From CAZTTH01 sp964615975 (lineage in GTDB: Bacteria; Verrucomicrobiota; Lentisphaeria; JABSQK01; JAJFLO01), in contig CAZTTH010000007.1 in assembly GCA_964615975.1 (NCBI GenBank), forward strand, positions 1 through 64,000: a DNA stretch of 64,000 bases. The letters run 5' to 3'. The translations under genes and the position numbers were made by a program. The notes under the pieces are model-generated. The model did not search any database. It had not been told where the DNA came from and was given only the letters and a program-made list of their open reading frames with translations. The number at the start of each line of letters is the position of its first letter. Position 1 is the first letter of the stretch. Below, in pieces: positions 1 through 9,196 of the stretch.

Positions 1-3000
1 GAAATAGAAGTAACTTCCAGTGTCGACGAGAATGGCGTTACCCTGAAAGATGGAATAATCGTGTTTCGCACCAATCCGAACGGAAGGCGACTCATAGAAA
101 GCTTAAGGATAACCGGAAAAGGCCTCGTCGGTATCGGAGTAACTGACCCGGCTGCCGCACTTGATGTCAGGGGTAACATAGAACTCAGCGGCACCATTGA
201 TGGAGTTGATCTTTCCTCGCATGCAACGGATCCCAATGCCCACCATACCAAGACCATCAGCTTCACTGAGTTGACCGACACAGTCACAGATGATCAGATA
301 CCCGATGACATCACCATTAACCATGCCGCGACCGCGGGTGATGCCGATACCGTTGATGGCGTACATGCCGCTGACCTTGAGGAATCTGCCGAGATAGAGG
401 CCGAAGCACAAAGCCGAGCTGATGCAGACACCAACTTGCAGGATAAAGTCAATGCGGAGGAAACCGCACGTATCGCTGGCGATGATACTTTGAGAACCGC
501 TTTATCCTCCGAAACCACTAATCGGGAAAGCGCCGATTTGGCCGAGGCTCAGGCACGCCGTGATGCTGATGACGCCCTGCAAGGTAGTATCGATAACAAC
601 AGCGCGAATATCACCCTGAATGCCGAAGCCATAGTGGCAGGTGATGCCCTGCTCGTGCAAAAGACCGGCGATACCGTGACCGGGAAACTGACCCTAACGA
701 GTGATGATTTCGAGGTGAAAACTGGAGAAATTCTCGATCAGAGTTTTGAAACCGCACCTAATCCAGACCGGATCTCCGAGACGGATACATGGCAATCATT
801 TACTCCCGCGCTTAACGGTCAGCTGACGCGCGTGCAGATCAGGATGAATGCGGATTCTTCTGGTGATGTCTCCGGCACATTATCCATCTATGAAGGCGAA
901 GGAACTGGAGGAGAACTACTGAGTACTATGCCGATCACGATCGATCGCACATCGTTCGTGCATTACCAATCATTCCAACCATCGCCGCCGGTTGATGTTA
1001 TAGCAGGTGTTAAATACACCTATCGCGTTGAAGGCGCTCATAACATGGCATATAACCGGAATAATCTCTATGAAGGTGGGCGCGCGTCGCGAAGTCTATC
1101 CGATGACCAGCAGTTCAGAACCTATGTCACGCCGGAGCCATCGCTATTCGTCAAGGACGGCAAAGTGGGTGTGAAGACATCGGATCCGCAGGCGGAATTT
1201 GATGTTGCCGGTGACATCGCAATCAACGGCAGTCCGGTGATCGATGGCAGCGGCACCTGGATTGGCAACCTGGACAATAACATTGTAACCTCATCAGCTA
1301 TTCGGAATGGCACGATACAACCGGAGGATTTGGGATTCAGTACCGATGATGCCGATGCCGATCCGACCAATGAACTTGACAGTAAGTGGTCAATAAATGG
1401 TAATAACATATCCCACATTAATTCTGGCAATGTGGGAATTGGCACGACTTCACCAGATCAGAAACTGACCATTTACAATGGCAATTTGAATTTACAGGTG
1501 GCTAACAATATTAATGACCAATCGATACTCTTTCAAAATTCTGGTGGCGCTTATAGTTGGAAAATTACCCGGATTGATGCCGGATCAAATGGTGCTGACT
1601 TAATAATTGCTGGCGGAAATACCAATAGCGATCCGGACCAGTTAATCAACCGATTCACCATTTCAAAGGTTGGCAAGGTTGGCATAGGGACAACCAGTCC
1701 AGCCGCAAAACTGGATGTAGTCGGTGATATCGCGATCAATGGCAGTTCGGTGATTGATTCGACCGGCAAGTGGGTTGGCGATCCCACCGGACTGGTCGGC
1801 CCACAAGGTCCTAAGGGTGATACGGGTGCACAGGGTAACATTGGGCCAGTTGGCCCACAAGGTCCTAAGGGACCAAAAGGTGATGATGGTGCAACAGGTC
1901 CAATAGGACCGCAGGGGCCACAAGGGATAGTAGGCGCGACCGGTCCCCAAGGACCAAAGGGAGACAAAGGAGATAAAGGTGATTCGGGGACATCATCATC
2001 ATGGATCGATGGAACAGATAAGGTGACTACATCGTCATCTGTACAGATGGGCAACGGTTTCGATGATGCCGGCGTAGGGTTTGAAGAAGCACCGCCGGAA
2101 TATGGCGAGCCGGCCGAAGACGCTCAACAGACCAATCCTCCGAACAAATTCAGTTCAGATAGTTCTACTGTCAATACAATGGATACCTGGCAATCATTCA
2201 CGCCTACTGTCGACGGGTTACTGACCAGGCTCGATGTAAAAATCGGCAGTTCGGCTCAACGTTCCGGCACCCTGACCATATACGAAGGGGAGGGCAAAGG
2301 GGGGGTAGCGCTATATACAGCATCAATCACCATCAAAGATACGGATAACTTTTTTTTGGGAGTGACACATGAATTTCATGAGTTTAACATCACAGATGAC
2401 ATTTCGGTGAATGCAGGCAGCAAATACACTTATCGAATCTCTTCATCCAATAATTTCAATATGCTGTTTCACATTGGCGATCCCTACTCCGGCGGCCAAA
2501 CCAGTAATAGTAACCCCAACTATGATCAAGTCTTCAAGACGTGGGTCGCTCCCATCGACACATCAATTGTCAACAACACGCCTGACCGTCCTCTCCTTCA
2601 TGTAAGAGGAAATGGTAATTTTTTCGGTAATCACATCGCATTTTTCGAAAATACAGGGAGTATTAATGCAGACGGTATCGCAATTAAAATTAATAAAAGT
2701 TACACCGATAAGAGAAATAATTTTGCCACTTTTCTAAATGGTAACAATGAAGTAGTTGGAAGGATTGAGGGTTTTAACTTGGAAAATGGAGATTGGGAGG
2801 CGCCACCGAATATTTTTGCAAATGTTGGCCTGAGTCTTGATCCGGGTATCAGCTATAACAGCAATTTTTTTGATAAGGGTTCTCTCCCAAGTGCAAGTAT
2901 TGACTGGGACAGTGAATTGGGAATTAGATACCCAAAAGGGATTGATTTCGATCCCGGAAGCTTGCCAAGTATAAAAGGTTCGCCAATTGAATTTAAAACA

Positions 3001-3882
3001 CCTAAATTCACATTTAGTACACCATCTCAGGATGATTTCGTAGATCTAATCGGATGGTCGATGGATAATAATGTGGCTGGATTCCTCTCAGCTGATCCGG
3101 TAGCTCTGGCAACTAATTCAATAAAAATTGCTGCTGCTAAACTGGTCAAAGATGATGGCATCACCTACGGTTCAAAAGGTGCCGATTACGCTGAATGGCT
3201 GCCCAAACTGGACCCGAATGAAAAATTTCAGTTCGGTCAGATTGTCGGAGTTTTCGGCGGGAAGATCAGCAAGAAGACTGAGGGTGCCGAGCAAATCATG
3301 GCGATTTCTCTGGCGCCAGTAGTCCTCGGCAATCTACCACCAGCAGATGAAAAGGAACGCTATGAAAAAGTCGGCTTCATGGGGCAGTTACCGGTTGTTG
3401 TCAGGGGGAAGGTGCAGGTCGGTGATTATATTCTGGCTTCCGGATTGGAGGATGGTACCGGTATCGCCATATCGCCCGATGCACTGGAACTGGATCATCT
3501 GCCGAAGATACTGGGACGTGCCTGGTCCGAGTCTGACAATGACATATACAGTTTCATCAATGTCGCCGTCGGCATCAAGACCAATGAGTGGGTGAAGATA
3601 TTCAGGAAACAACAGCAGAGCATCGCGCAACAGGCCAGCGAAAATGCCGGCCTGAAAACGGATCTCGCCGCGCTTCAAGCCAGAATATCAACCATGGAAG
3701 AACAGAGCTTGAAGAATACCGCGATCAAAGCGGAAAACAACCAGTTGAAATCCGAAGTCCAGACCTTGCAGTCGAAGGTATTGAAGATGGAAGCCGCCTT
3801 ACAAGAACTGGAAAAACTGATCGCCGCCCATTTTGATACCAAAAACGACACGGCAGTCGCCGCGACAGATTTAGTTAAGTAA
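1..3882 (+). CDS. Collagen-like, fibre-type surface protein (5'-truncated)
   Basis: The reading frame is open from base 1, so the gene starts upstream; the GTG at 61 is not a convincing start. At least four short repeats of the type VGIGTTSPAAKLDV followed by GDIAINGS occur near nt 133, 1165, 1435 and 1680. Such repeats are common in tail-fibre-like and surface proteins. A beta-sandwich module of about 110 residues, starting TWQSFTP and containing GTLSIYEGEG, occurs twice (about nt 784-1130 and 2185-2560). Between the copies lies a Gly-X-Y collagen-like stretch (about nt 1795-1995, GPQGPKGD type). The C-terminal part has a GADYAEW-centred domain (about nt 3176-3590) resembling domains seen near the ends of fibre proteins, then a coiled coil (about nt 3600-3840). 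I infer a trimeric extracellular fibre. No phage genes are nearby, so a prophage origin is not supported. The specific substrate or role is unknown. Confidence 0.8.
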   Translation, partial: EIEVTSSVDENGVTLKDGIIVFRTNPNGRRLIESLRITGKGLVGIGVTDPAAALDVRGNIELSGTIDGVDLSSHATDPNAHHTKTISFTELTDTVTDDQIPDDITINHAATAGDADTVDGVHAADLEESAEIEAEAQSRADADTNLQDKVNAEETARIAGDDTLRTALSSETTNRESADLAEAQARRDADDALQGSIDNNSANITLNAEAIVAGDALLVQKTGDTVTGKLTLTSDDFEVKTGEILDQSFETAPNPDRISETDTWQSFTPALNGQLTRVQIRMNADSSGDVSGTLSIYEGEGTGGELLSTMPITIDRTSFVHYQSFQPSPPVDVIAGVKYTYRVEGAHNMAYNRNNLYEGGRASRSLSDDQQFRTYVTPEPSLFVKDGKVGVKTSDPQAEFDVAGDIAINGSPVIDGSGTWIGNLDNNIVTSSAIRNGTIQPEDLGFSTDDADADPTNELDSKWSINGNNISHINSGNVGIGTTSPDQKLTIYNGNLNLQVANNINDQSILFQNSGGAYSWKITRIDAGSNGADLIIAGGNTNSDPDQLINRFTISKVGKVGIGTTSPAAKLDVVGDIAINGSSVIDSTGKWVGDPTGLVGPQGPKGDTGAQGNIGPVGPQGPKGPKGDDGATGPIGPQGPQGIVGATGPQGPKGDKGDKGDSGTSSSWIDGTDKVTTSSSVQMGNGFDDAGVGFEEAPPEYGEPAEDAQQTNPPNKFSSDSSTVNTMDTWQSFTPTVDGLLTRLDVKIGSSAQRSGTLTIYEGEGKGGVALYTASITIKDTDNFFLGVTHEFHEFNITDDISVNAGSKYTYRISSSNNFNMLFHIGDPYSGGQTSNSNPNYDQVFKTWVAPIDTSIVNNTPDRPLLHVRGNGNFFGNHIAFFENTGSINADGIAIKINKSYTDKRNNFATFLNGNNEVVGRIEGFNLENGDWEAPPNIFANVGLSLDPGISYNSNFFDKGSLPSASIDWDSELGIRYPKGIDFDPGSLPSIKGSPIEFKTPKFTFSTPSQDDFVDLIGWSMDNNVAGFLSADPVALATNSIKIAAAKLVKDDGITYGSKGADYAEWLPKLDPNEKFQFGQIVGVFGGKISKKTEGAEQIMAISLAPVVLGNLPPADEKERYEKVGFMGQLPVVVRGKVQVGDYILASGLEDGTGIAISPDALELDHLPKILGRAWSESDNDIYSFINVAVGIKTNEWVKIFRKQQQSIAQQASENAGLKTDLAALQARISTMEEQSLKNTAIKAENNQLKSEVQTLQSKVLKMEAALQELEKLIAAHFDTKNDTAVAATDLVK

Positions 3883-3904
3883 ACAATGAATTAAGCATAA
3901 TAAG

Positions 3905-3942
3905 GGATCAGACCTGCTCATTGCAGGTTTGATCCTTTTATT
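3905..3942 (+). terminator. Rho-independent terminator after the fibre gene
   Basis: A 13-bp stem (3905-3917 paired with 3923-3935, one G-T pair) with a five-base loop is followed by TTTTATTT. It lies 22 bases after the stop codon of the collagen-like gene. Confidence 0.85.
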
Positions 3943-4293
3943 TCTAATTTTAAACTGAACACGATCAGGTTTGAGAAAAAGTTTAGAGAATCAATTCGAA
4001 AAAGCGATAATGAGGAAAATAAGTAGCACAGGTCTTTAAAGCTTGGAGTCCAGTTTTTCAGGATGCTCTTCGCTCTGGAATTATTAGTATTCAGGCTAAA
4101 ACATGTACTCAAAACAACTCTAAACAGATACCCTGACTTGTAGCTCTATTATGCATCCAAAGGAACCGGAAGAAAGCATGTCGGGAGACCTGCTCTACTT
4201 GTAATTCATCGTTGTCCAACCCCTTTGATTCGCATAACCTGATTTTGGTCATCCTGTTGACGCTGTCATGATTTGGAGATACGTGCCCATGGT
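3943..4293. other. Non-coding stretch between fibre gene and toxin gene
   Basis: About 350 bases with only short, low-quality open frames that lack ribosome binding sites and resemble no known family. I see no RNA gene or repeat here. Confidence 0.5.
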
Positions 4294-4692
4294 TTACACC
4301 CAGTAGACGTCGATATCTTCGGAGACTGCCCTGAACTCCGGATCTCCGGTAACCACCCGGCAATTGTTCATCTTCGCCAGCGCGGCGGCAAAGCAATCCG
4401 CATAAGAAATGCGCTTCCTGGCTTTGAAATTCCCGGCTTCTTTACTTAATTCAAGATCAACATCGACAAAAGCAATCGGCAGATTGGTGACAACATCATC
4501 AATTTCGAGAGCTTTCGCCTGGCCGCACTCCCGCAGTACAATGTAATAGACCTCCCCGAAATTGACGGTGGTCATAAGTATTTCGTCACCGACATCACCG
4601 ACATTCTGAAAAATCCGGCTGACTTTTTCAAAACCCGGTTCGCGCTCCAGATAAACCATCAACGCGTGCGCATCTAAAACCCATTTAGCCAT
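4294..4692 (-). CDS. vapC: PIN-domain toxin, VapC type
   Basis: This 132-residue protein has the layout of a PIN-domain ribonuclease, the toxin of VapBC modules, which cleaves RNA using Mg ions held by acidic residues. The expected acidic positions are visible: Asp7 in VLDAHALM, Glu47 in NFGEVYY, Asp99 in SYADCFAAALA, and Asp117 in VTGDPEF. The start codon overlaps the last bases of the upstream antitoxin gene (4685-4692), the usual translational coupling of such pairs. Length matches the family. The RNA target cannot be told from the sequence. The active site looks intact. Confidence 0.9.
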   Translation of the reverse strand: MAKWVLDAHALMVYLEREPGFEKVSRIFQNVGDVGDEILMTTVNFGEVYYIVLRECGQAKALEIDDVVTNLPIAFVDVDLELSKEAGNFKARKRISYADCFAAALAKMNNCRVVTGDPEFRAVSEDIDVYWV

Positions 4693-4927
4693 GGTCTTCC
4701 TTTTCTCGTTCCTGCACCCTATCCATTAATAGATGCTTCGACAACCTCCCTCCCGTATCCAATATCCCAGCTTTGTTAGCAAAATAGTCGGCATCCATTG
4801 CCCGCAAGGTCAATATATTTTCGTGTTCCTGAAGAATCAATTTTGTCCCCTTGTTTAAGCCGCACCGTTTGCGTATCTTTGCTGGTATGACGATCTGACC
4901 TTTGTCATTTAGAGTTATAACTGGCAT
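4685..4927 (-). CDS. vapB: AbrB/MazE-like antitoxin, VapB type
   Basis: An 80-residue protein with an N-terminal SpoVT-AbrB DNA-binding fold (about residues 3-47; ITLNDKGQIVIPAKIRKRC is the typical swapped-hairpin start). The charged C-terminal tail is the part expected to wrap and block the PIN toxin. A strong Shine-Dalgarno AGGAGG sits at 4935-4940, seven bases before the ATG. It is the first gene of a two-gene operon with the toxin, overlapping it by 8 bp. Proteins of this class usually repress their own promoter together with the toxin, so the operator should lie in the AT-rich DNA just upstream (about 4940-5000). Confidence 0.88.
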   Translation of the reverse strand: MPVITLNDKGQIVIPAKIRKRCGLNKGTKLILQEHENILTLRAMDADYFANKAGILDTGGRLSKHLLMDRVQEREKEDHG

Positions 4928-5034
4928 GTCACTGCCTCCTAATTAAATTCATACAGTAAATATTTTGTAGGAAAACTCATTGGGTTTACTATAACATGTA
5001 ATTCATGCGACAGAATACAAGTATAAGATTGTCT

Positions 5035-5175
5035 TCCTCGTCCCGTTAGGGATGATTGATAACAGCCCGGTGATTCATCGCTGGGTTTATATATATCACC
5101 GCCACTATCCACCAAGTAGTTAGTCAGCTACCTTCACGGTGTGCCGATGGGACTTTTACCCCATTAAAAGTGCTA
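5035..5175. repeat. Structured intergenic element, possible dispersed repeat
   Basis: The gap between vapB and the amidotransferase gene (4928-5332) holds a stretch with several hairpins. One is an imperfect one around 5067-5086 (CCCGGTGAT against ATCGCTGGG, with two G-T type pairs). Another has perfect 6-bp arms, ACTTTT at 5152-5157 and AAAAGT at 5166-5171. From memory the text resembles dispersed intergenic repeats containing TCCCGTTAGGGATGATTGAT seen in several uncultured lineages, but I could not verify this. No ORF of note lies here; it could be a remnant of a REP-like element. Confidence 0.4.
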
Positions 5176-5332
5176 TCCCTTCCGCATCGCTTATGGCTGG
5201 ATCACGATCCTGAATTCATCTCTCAGGCAGACACCGTCATAAATCAAAAAAACTTATCGAATATCATCTCCGACTGGGTATATTACCTCCTTCCTGTGTA
5301 ATCGTTAACCTCCCATTTATCCGAATCATTTT

Positions 5333-7213
5333 ATGTGTGGTATCGCTGGTTTATTCGACTCTGTTTCCCCTCCATCCCAGGCACAACTTGAGCGCATGGC
5401 CGAACCGCTGATCAAACGCGGTCCGGATGATGGCGGGTTTTATCTAGATCATGCTGTCGGATTGGCTTTCCGCCGTTTGTCCATCATTGATCTGGCCGGT
5501 GGTCATCAGCCGTTATTTAATGAAGACGGCAATCTGGCTATCGTGTTTAATGGTGAAATATATAATTTTCAGGAGTTGCGACAGCGTCTGGTCGCGCGTG
5601 AACATCGTTTCACCACGGAATCCGACACGGAAACCTTGATCCATCTTTATGAAGAGGAAGGGCCGGAGATGGTGCGCATGATACAGGGGATGTTTGCTTT
5701 TGTCATCTATGACCGCGTCAATCAATTGCTTTTCATGGCTCGTGATCGTTTTGGGAAAAAGCCTTTTTTTTATGCGGTAAAAAATAATCGGTTTGCCTTT
5801 GCCAGCGGTCCAGAATCATTGCTGGGGTTATCCTGGATTGATAACTCCCATGATCTCTCCGCCATTCATGACTATCTGGAGTATCAATACATACCCACTC
5901 CGCGTTCGATTTATAATGGCATCAAAAAATTACCGCCGGGATATCGCGGGATCTGGCAGGACCACCAGTTGAAAATAGAATCGTATTGGGAACCGCGTCT
6001 GCGCGTTGGTTTTAACGGCAGTTATCTGGAAGCCTGTGGGCAGCTGCGCGGGAAATTGCGGGAGGCAGTGCGCAAGCGATTGGTGGCGGATGTGCCGTTG
6101 GGGATGTTTTTATCCGGCGGTATGGATTCGAGCGTGATCTGCGCTCTGGCGCAGCAGGAATTGAATCACCCCGCACTTACCTTCTCGATAGGATTCCCGG
6201 AAAAGAAATATGATGAACGGGAATACGCACGCATGGTTTCCCGTCATTTAGGAACTGATCATCATTTCCTGGAAGTGATCCCCAATGATTTCGCTTACCT
6301 TAAACAGATCGTCAGAGATTATGAAGAGCCATTCTGTGACGCATCAATGCTGCCCACAGCTCTACTGGCAAAATTCACCCGTCAATTCGTCACGGTTGCT
6401 TTGAGTGGTGATGGCGCCGATGAGTTGTTCGGCGGCTATTATCGCTATCAAATTATGGATTGGTGTCGGCGATTGTTGATTTGTCCGGAGTCGCTTCGCA
6501 AGGCAATAGTGCAGAGGGTGTTGATGGTGCTGCCGCCGAAAATCGAGGAACGCACGTTTTGGGGTAAAATCCGCCGATTGCTTGAGATCAGTCAATTTTC
6601 GGGGTTAAAACAATATCTCCAACTGATCTCACGATGTCCAGCCGGGTTAAAGGAATCGCTGTATGGTGATGCCATGTTGTCGCTGAACCCCTTACCCAAT
6701 TCATTGGATGTTCTCGAGCGTTTTTCCTGGTCTGGGAACAGTGGCAGGAATCTGGTCGATGAAATTATGGAAATCGATCAACGCACCTACCTGGTCGATG
6801 ACATCCTGGTGAAAGTCGATCGAGCCAGCATGGCGTATGGACTGGAGGTACGTTCCCCATATCTGGATACCGAGGTGGCGGAATTTGCCATGAGCCTGCC
6901 ATATCATTGGAAGCAGCAGGGGAGACAGCGAAAAATGATTCTGACAGATGCCTGCAGCGATCTTCTGCCCAAGGAAATATTTAAGCGGAATAAATTGGGA
7001 TTTGGCGTTCCCTTAGCCCGCTGGTTGCGCGGAGAGTGGCGGGAACCGGCCATGGCTTTGCTGATGGAAGGCAATCTGGTGAGGAACGAGTTGTTTCGCA
7101 GGGATCGCCTGGAGTGGCTGGTGAAATCACATCTCGAGATGAAGGCGGATCACAGCTATGTCATTTTTGCTCTAGTGGTATTGGAGTTGTGGTTGCAGGA
7201 TCATTTAAAATAA
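5333..7213 (+). CDS. asnB: Asparagine synthase (glutamine-hydrolysing) family amidotransferase
   Basis: A 626-residue class II amidotransferase. Cys2 after removal of Met (MCGIAG) is the glutaminase nucleophile, and the glutamine pocket is visible as RRLSIIDL (about 47-54), NGEIYN (73-78) and SDTET (97-101). The second half is the ATP-pyrophosphatase synthetase domain, with the PP-loop SGGMDSS at about 261-267 and SGDGADELFGGYYRY further on. The protein should transfer ammonia from glutamine to an activated carboxylate, making asparagine or amidating a cell-surface polymer. The length (about 626) is that of the subgroup often linked to exopolysaccharide/exosortase loci, but no such locus is seen here. 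There is no clear Shine-Dalgarno; the start is fixed by the essential Cys2. Confidence 0.9.
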   Translation: MCGIAGLFDSVSPPSQAQLERMAEPLIKRGPDDGGFYLDHAVGLAFRRLSIIDLAGGHQPLFNEDGNLAIVFNGEIYNFQELRQRLVAREHRFTTESDTETLIHLYEEEGPEMVRMIQGMFAFVIYDRVNQLLFMARDRFGKKPFFYAVKNNRFAFASGPESLLGLSWIDNSHDLSAIHDYLEYQYIPTPRSIYNGIKKLPPGYRGIWQDHQLKIESYWEPRLRVGFNGSYLEACGQLRGKLREAVRKRLVADVPLGMFLSGGMDSSVICALAQQELNHPALTFSIGFPEKKYDEREYARMVSRHLGTDHHFLEVIPNDFAYLKQIVRDYEEPFCDASMLPTALLAKFTRQFVTVALSGDGADELFGGYYRYQIMDWCRRLLICPESLRKAIVQRVLMVLPPKIEERTFWGKIRRLLEISQFSGLKQYLQLISRCPAGLKESLYGDAMLSLNPLPNSLDVLERFSWSGNSGRNLVDEIMEIDQRTYLVDDILVKVDRASMAYGLEVRSPYLDTEVAEFAMSLPYHWKQQGRQRKMILTDACSDLLPKEIFKRNKLGFGVPLARWLRGEWREPAMALLMEGNLVRNELFRRDRLEWLVKSHLEMKADHSYVIFALVVLELWLQDHLK

Positions 7214-7243
7214 CCAGCCCCCGAGGAAGTCGGGGGCTGGTTT
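7214..7243. terminator. Bidirectional terminator between asnB and the porin gene
   Basis: A perfect 11-bp GC-rich stem (7214-7224 with 7230-7240) and a 5-base loop begin directly after the asnB stop codon. It is followed by TTT on the plus strand and by TTATTTT on the minus strand, so it can serve both convergent genes. Confidence 0.8.
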
Positions 7244-7249
7244 AAGCTT

Positions 7250-7276
7250 AAATTTTTCGTTTACTGCGAAAAATTT
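7250..7276. terminator. Second AT-rich hairpin, likely porin terminator
   Basis: A perfect 10-bp stem (AAATTTTTCG at 7250-7259 with its complement at 7267-7276) lies three bases beyond the porin stop codon. It is A/T-rich on both arms and probably assists termination of the minus-strand gene. Confidence 0.5.
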
Positions 7277-7278
7277 AA

Positions 7279-8700
7279 TTAGAAGCCAATTGAGAGTTCC
7301 GCTAGATAAAGTTTTGCATGACCGCCGGGAAGATTACCGCGAAGACCATCATCCTCTAAATTCCAATATTCATAATTCAAGGACAATTTGGTGCGTTCCA
7401 AGATGTTGGATGAAATTCCAATACCCCAGATATTTTGTATGGGATTGCCAAAGCTGTCCTGATCGTTGTTTTCTTCATACTTTATGCTGACGGTATCTTC
7501 CATCCCATCACGTAATAACGCGGGAAAAGTAAATCCGGCTTCCAAGGTATAGGCTTTTGGTTTGATAGCTTTTTGATCCTTGAGTGCTGCCGGTGGATTT
7601 GCAAGATTGGCGACCTCTTTTGGATTCATTTCATCAAACGCACTCACATATTCCGCCGACAAGAACAACGGCCCGAAAGTAGCTACTGTATAAAGATCGA
7701 ATGCTTCATTATCGTTTTCGAGGTAAGTGCCGGTGGCTGTCGGATTGCCTAAAATATCTAGTCCCGATCTTGCCGCTGTATTTTGTACCTGCAAAATATT
7801 ATTGACAACGCTGAGGCCTAAACGGAAACTGTAATCTTCATCTGACATAGCATAGGTAGCGGAACTGCCCCAAGTATCAAGTTTATTGTCAAAACTTACT
7901 CCACTGCGACGACTCTGTTCCAGTTGACCATTGAAGCCAAAGACATTAAAATCGATTCCCGCCATGCGATAGCCGACCACGGCGCCGGTATCACGCACTT
8001 CATGCATCTGTTTGGCCAGAGTGTCATTGATGAAATTGGTGCAGTTAATATATCTGCCGTTTTCGGTGGCATGCCCGAAAGGCATGTATTGTCGTCCCAA
8101 AATCCCGTAGGCTCCTTCTTCGCCGCCAATGGTTATATAGGCTTCGTCGACTTGCAAGTCGTTATCATCCTCGGTGTCCGATTGAGGAAACAGCGTTTGA
8201 GTTCCGCCAATGGGAGCATAACTGCCATTTTGATAATCTTCGAATTGCAGACTCACATAGCCCTTTACGTTTTCCGTGACATCGATATCAACGTTCAGTT
8301 TTAATTGATCAATGATGATATCCGATGTATCTTCACTCTTAACTCTGCCGCCAACTCTAGGTGTACTTACATTTGAATAAAACCCCAGGATATCTAGGTT
8401 ACCACTGAATGTAATGCGATCGCTGACTTCCTTCAACAGAGCGTATCCATTCCCCATCCGATCCGAATAAGTGGCAGTCGCTGGGATCGCCACGGAGGTT
8501 GCGAGATTATGTGCTGATGGCGCGTTCTGCAAACGATCTGATTGGGGTTCTGATTGTGCCTGAATCCGTTGTTCAAGTCTCTGGAGCTGTTCTTTTAACA
8601 TGCGAACTTCCTCTCGCAACTGAGAGGTTTCGCTGTCCTCGGCGTTAATGCCAGGCACAATAAAACTCAAAGCCATTAACAATGCATAAAATTTTTTCAT
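7279..8700 (-). CDS. Outer-membrane porin, LbtU-like
   Basis: A 473-residue protein with a signal peptide (about residues 1-20, MKKFYALLMALSFIVPGINA) and a short coiled coil (about 22-52, heptads such as LREEVRMLKEQLQRLEQRI). A long run of alternating strands follows, ending in a terminal Phe (LAELSIGF), the usual C-terminal signal for BamA-dependent insertion. The layout of coiled coil followed by a barrel with a GRQYMPFG motif resembles the LbtU family of siderophore porins described in Legionella. The substrate here is unknown. A good Shine-Dalgarno (AAGGGG) precedes the ATG. It is a single gene convergent with asnB and divergent from icd. Confidence 0.75.
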   Translation of the reverse strand: MKKFYALLMALSFIVPGINAEDSETSQLREEVRMLKEQLQRLEQRIQAQSEPQSDRLQNAPSAHNLATSVAIPATATYSDRMGNGYALLKEVSDRITFSGNLDILGFYSNVSTPRVGGRVKSEDTSDIIIDQLKLNVDIDVTENVKGYVSLQFEDYQNGSYAPIGGTQTLFPQSDTEDDNDLQVDEAYITIGGEEGAYGILGRQYMPFGHATENGRYINCTNFINDTLAKQMHEVRDTGAVVGYRMAGIDFNVFGFNGQLEQSRRSGVSFDNKLDTWGSSATYAMSDEDYSFRLGLSVVNNILQVQNTAARSGLDILGNPTATGTYLENDNEAFDLYTVATFGPLFLSAEYVSAFDEMNPKEVANLANPPAALKDQKAIKPKAYTLEAGFTFPALLRDGMEDTVSIKYEENNDQDSFGNPIQNIWGIGISSNILERTKLSLNYEYWNLEDDGLRGNLPGGHAKLYLAELSIGF

Positions 8701-9100
8701 TAATAATTCCCCTTATGTTAATAATTTACTAACGTGATTTATTGAATGGTTGATATTTCCAATTGTCCATCTGCCAATGAGGCTGATTAAGCCCTATGGA
8801 TAAACAACGATGTGATAATTAACCTCAACTCACCTCCTTTCGAATGACTTGGAGTTTGTAATTATTTCCTGAGAATTAATGTGTTCTAAACTCATTTACT
8901 TCCTAAAATGCCTAATAAACTATCAAACCCATTTTGCCGATACAATAGAAGATTAAAAAATAATTAATATTCTGGAAGGTTTGGCATGAAAAATTAATTG
9001 ATAAAATGTCTTAACCTCTTCATCTCCATGAGGTTAATCTGAAACCATGGTGCTCGTGCAATCTTGTGGGTATGATCCAGTTTAATTGAACCAAGTTGGG
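8701..9100. other. Divergent intergenic region between porin and icd
   Basis: About 500 AT-rich bases separate the divergent porin and icd starts. No ORF or RNA gene is recognisable in 8701-9100. It probably holds the porin promoter and regulatory sites. Confidence 0.4.
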
Positions 9101-9129
9101 TTGACATTAAACCATCGACTCATTAAAGT
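9101..9129 (+). promoter_or_regulatory. Candidate sigma-70 promoter for icd
   Basis: A perfect -35 hexamer TTGACA (9101-9106), a 17-base spacer and TAAAGT (9124-9129) as a moderate -10 box lie about 68 bases before the icd start codon. The call is by consensus only. Confidence 0.5.
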
Positions 9130-9196
9130 TAATTTCTTTTGCGCTATTAACCCATCTTAAAATCTTACGCATCATAAACTTGAATTGGAGTGACGT

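Noticed and set aside
1551..2054. Minus-strand ORF of 167 codons rich in Gly and Pro
   Set aside because: It is the antisense of the collagen-like Gly-X-Y segment; the composition is a mirror of the real gene.
4109..4396. Minus-strand ORF of 95 codons overlapping the toxin gene
   Set aside because: It overlaps vapC in another frame, has no ribosome site and resembles no family.
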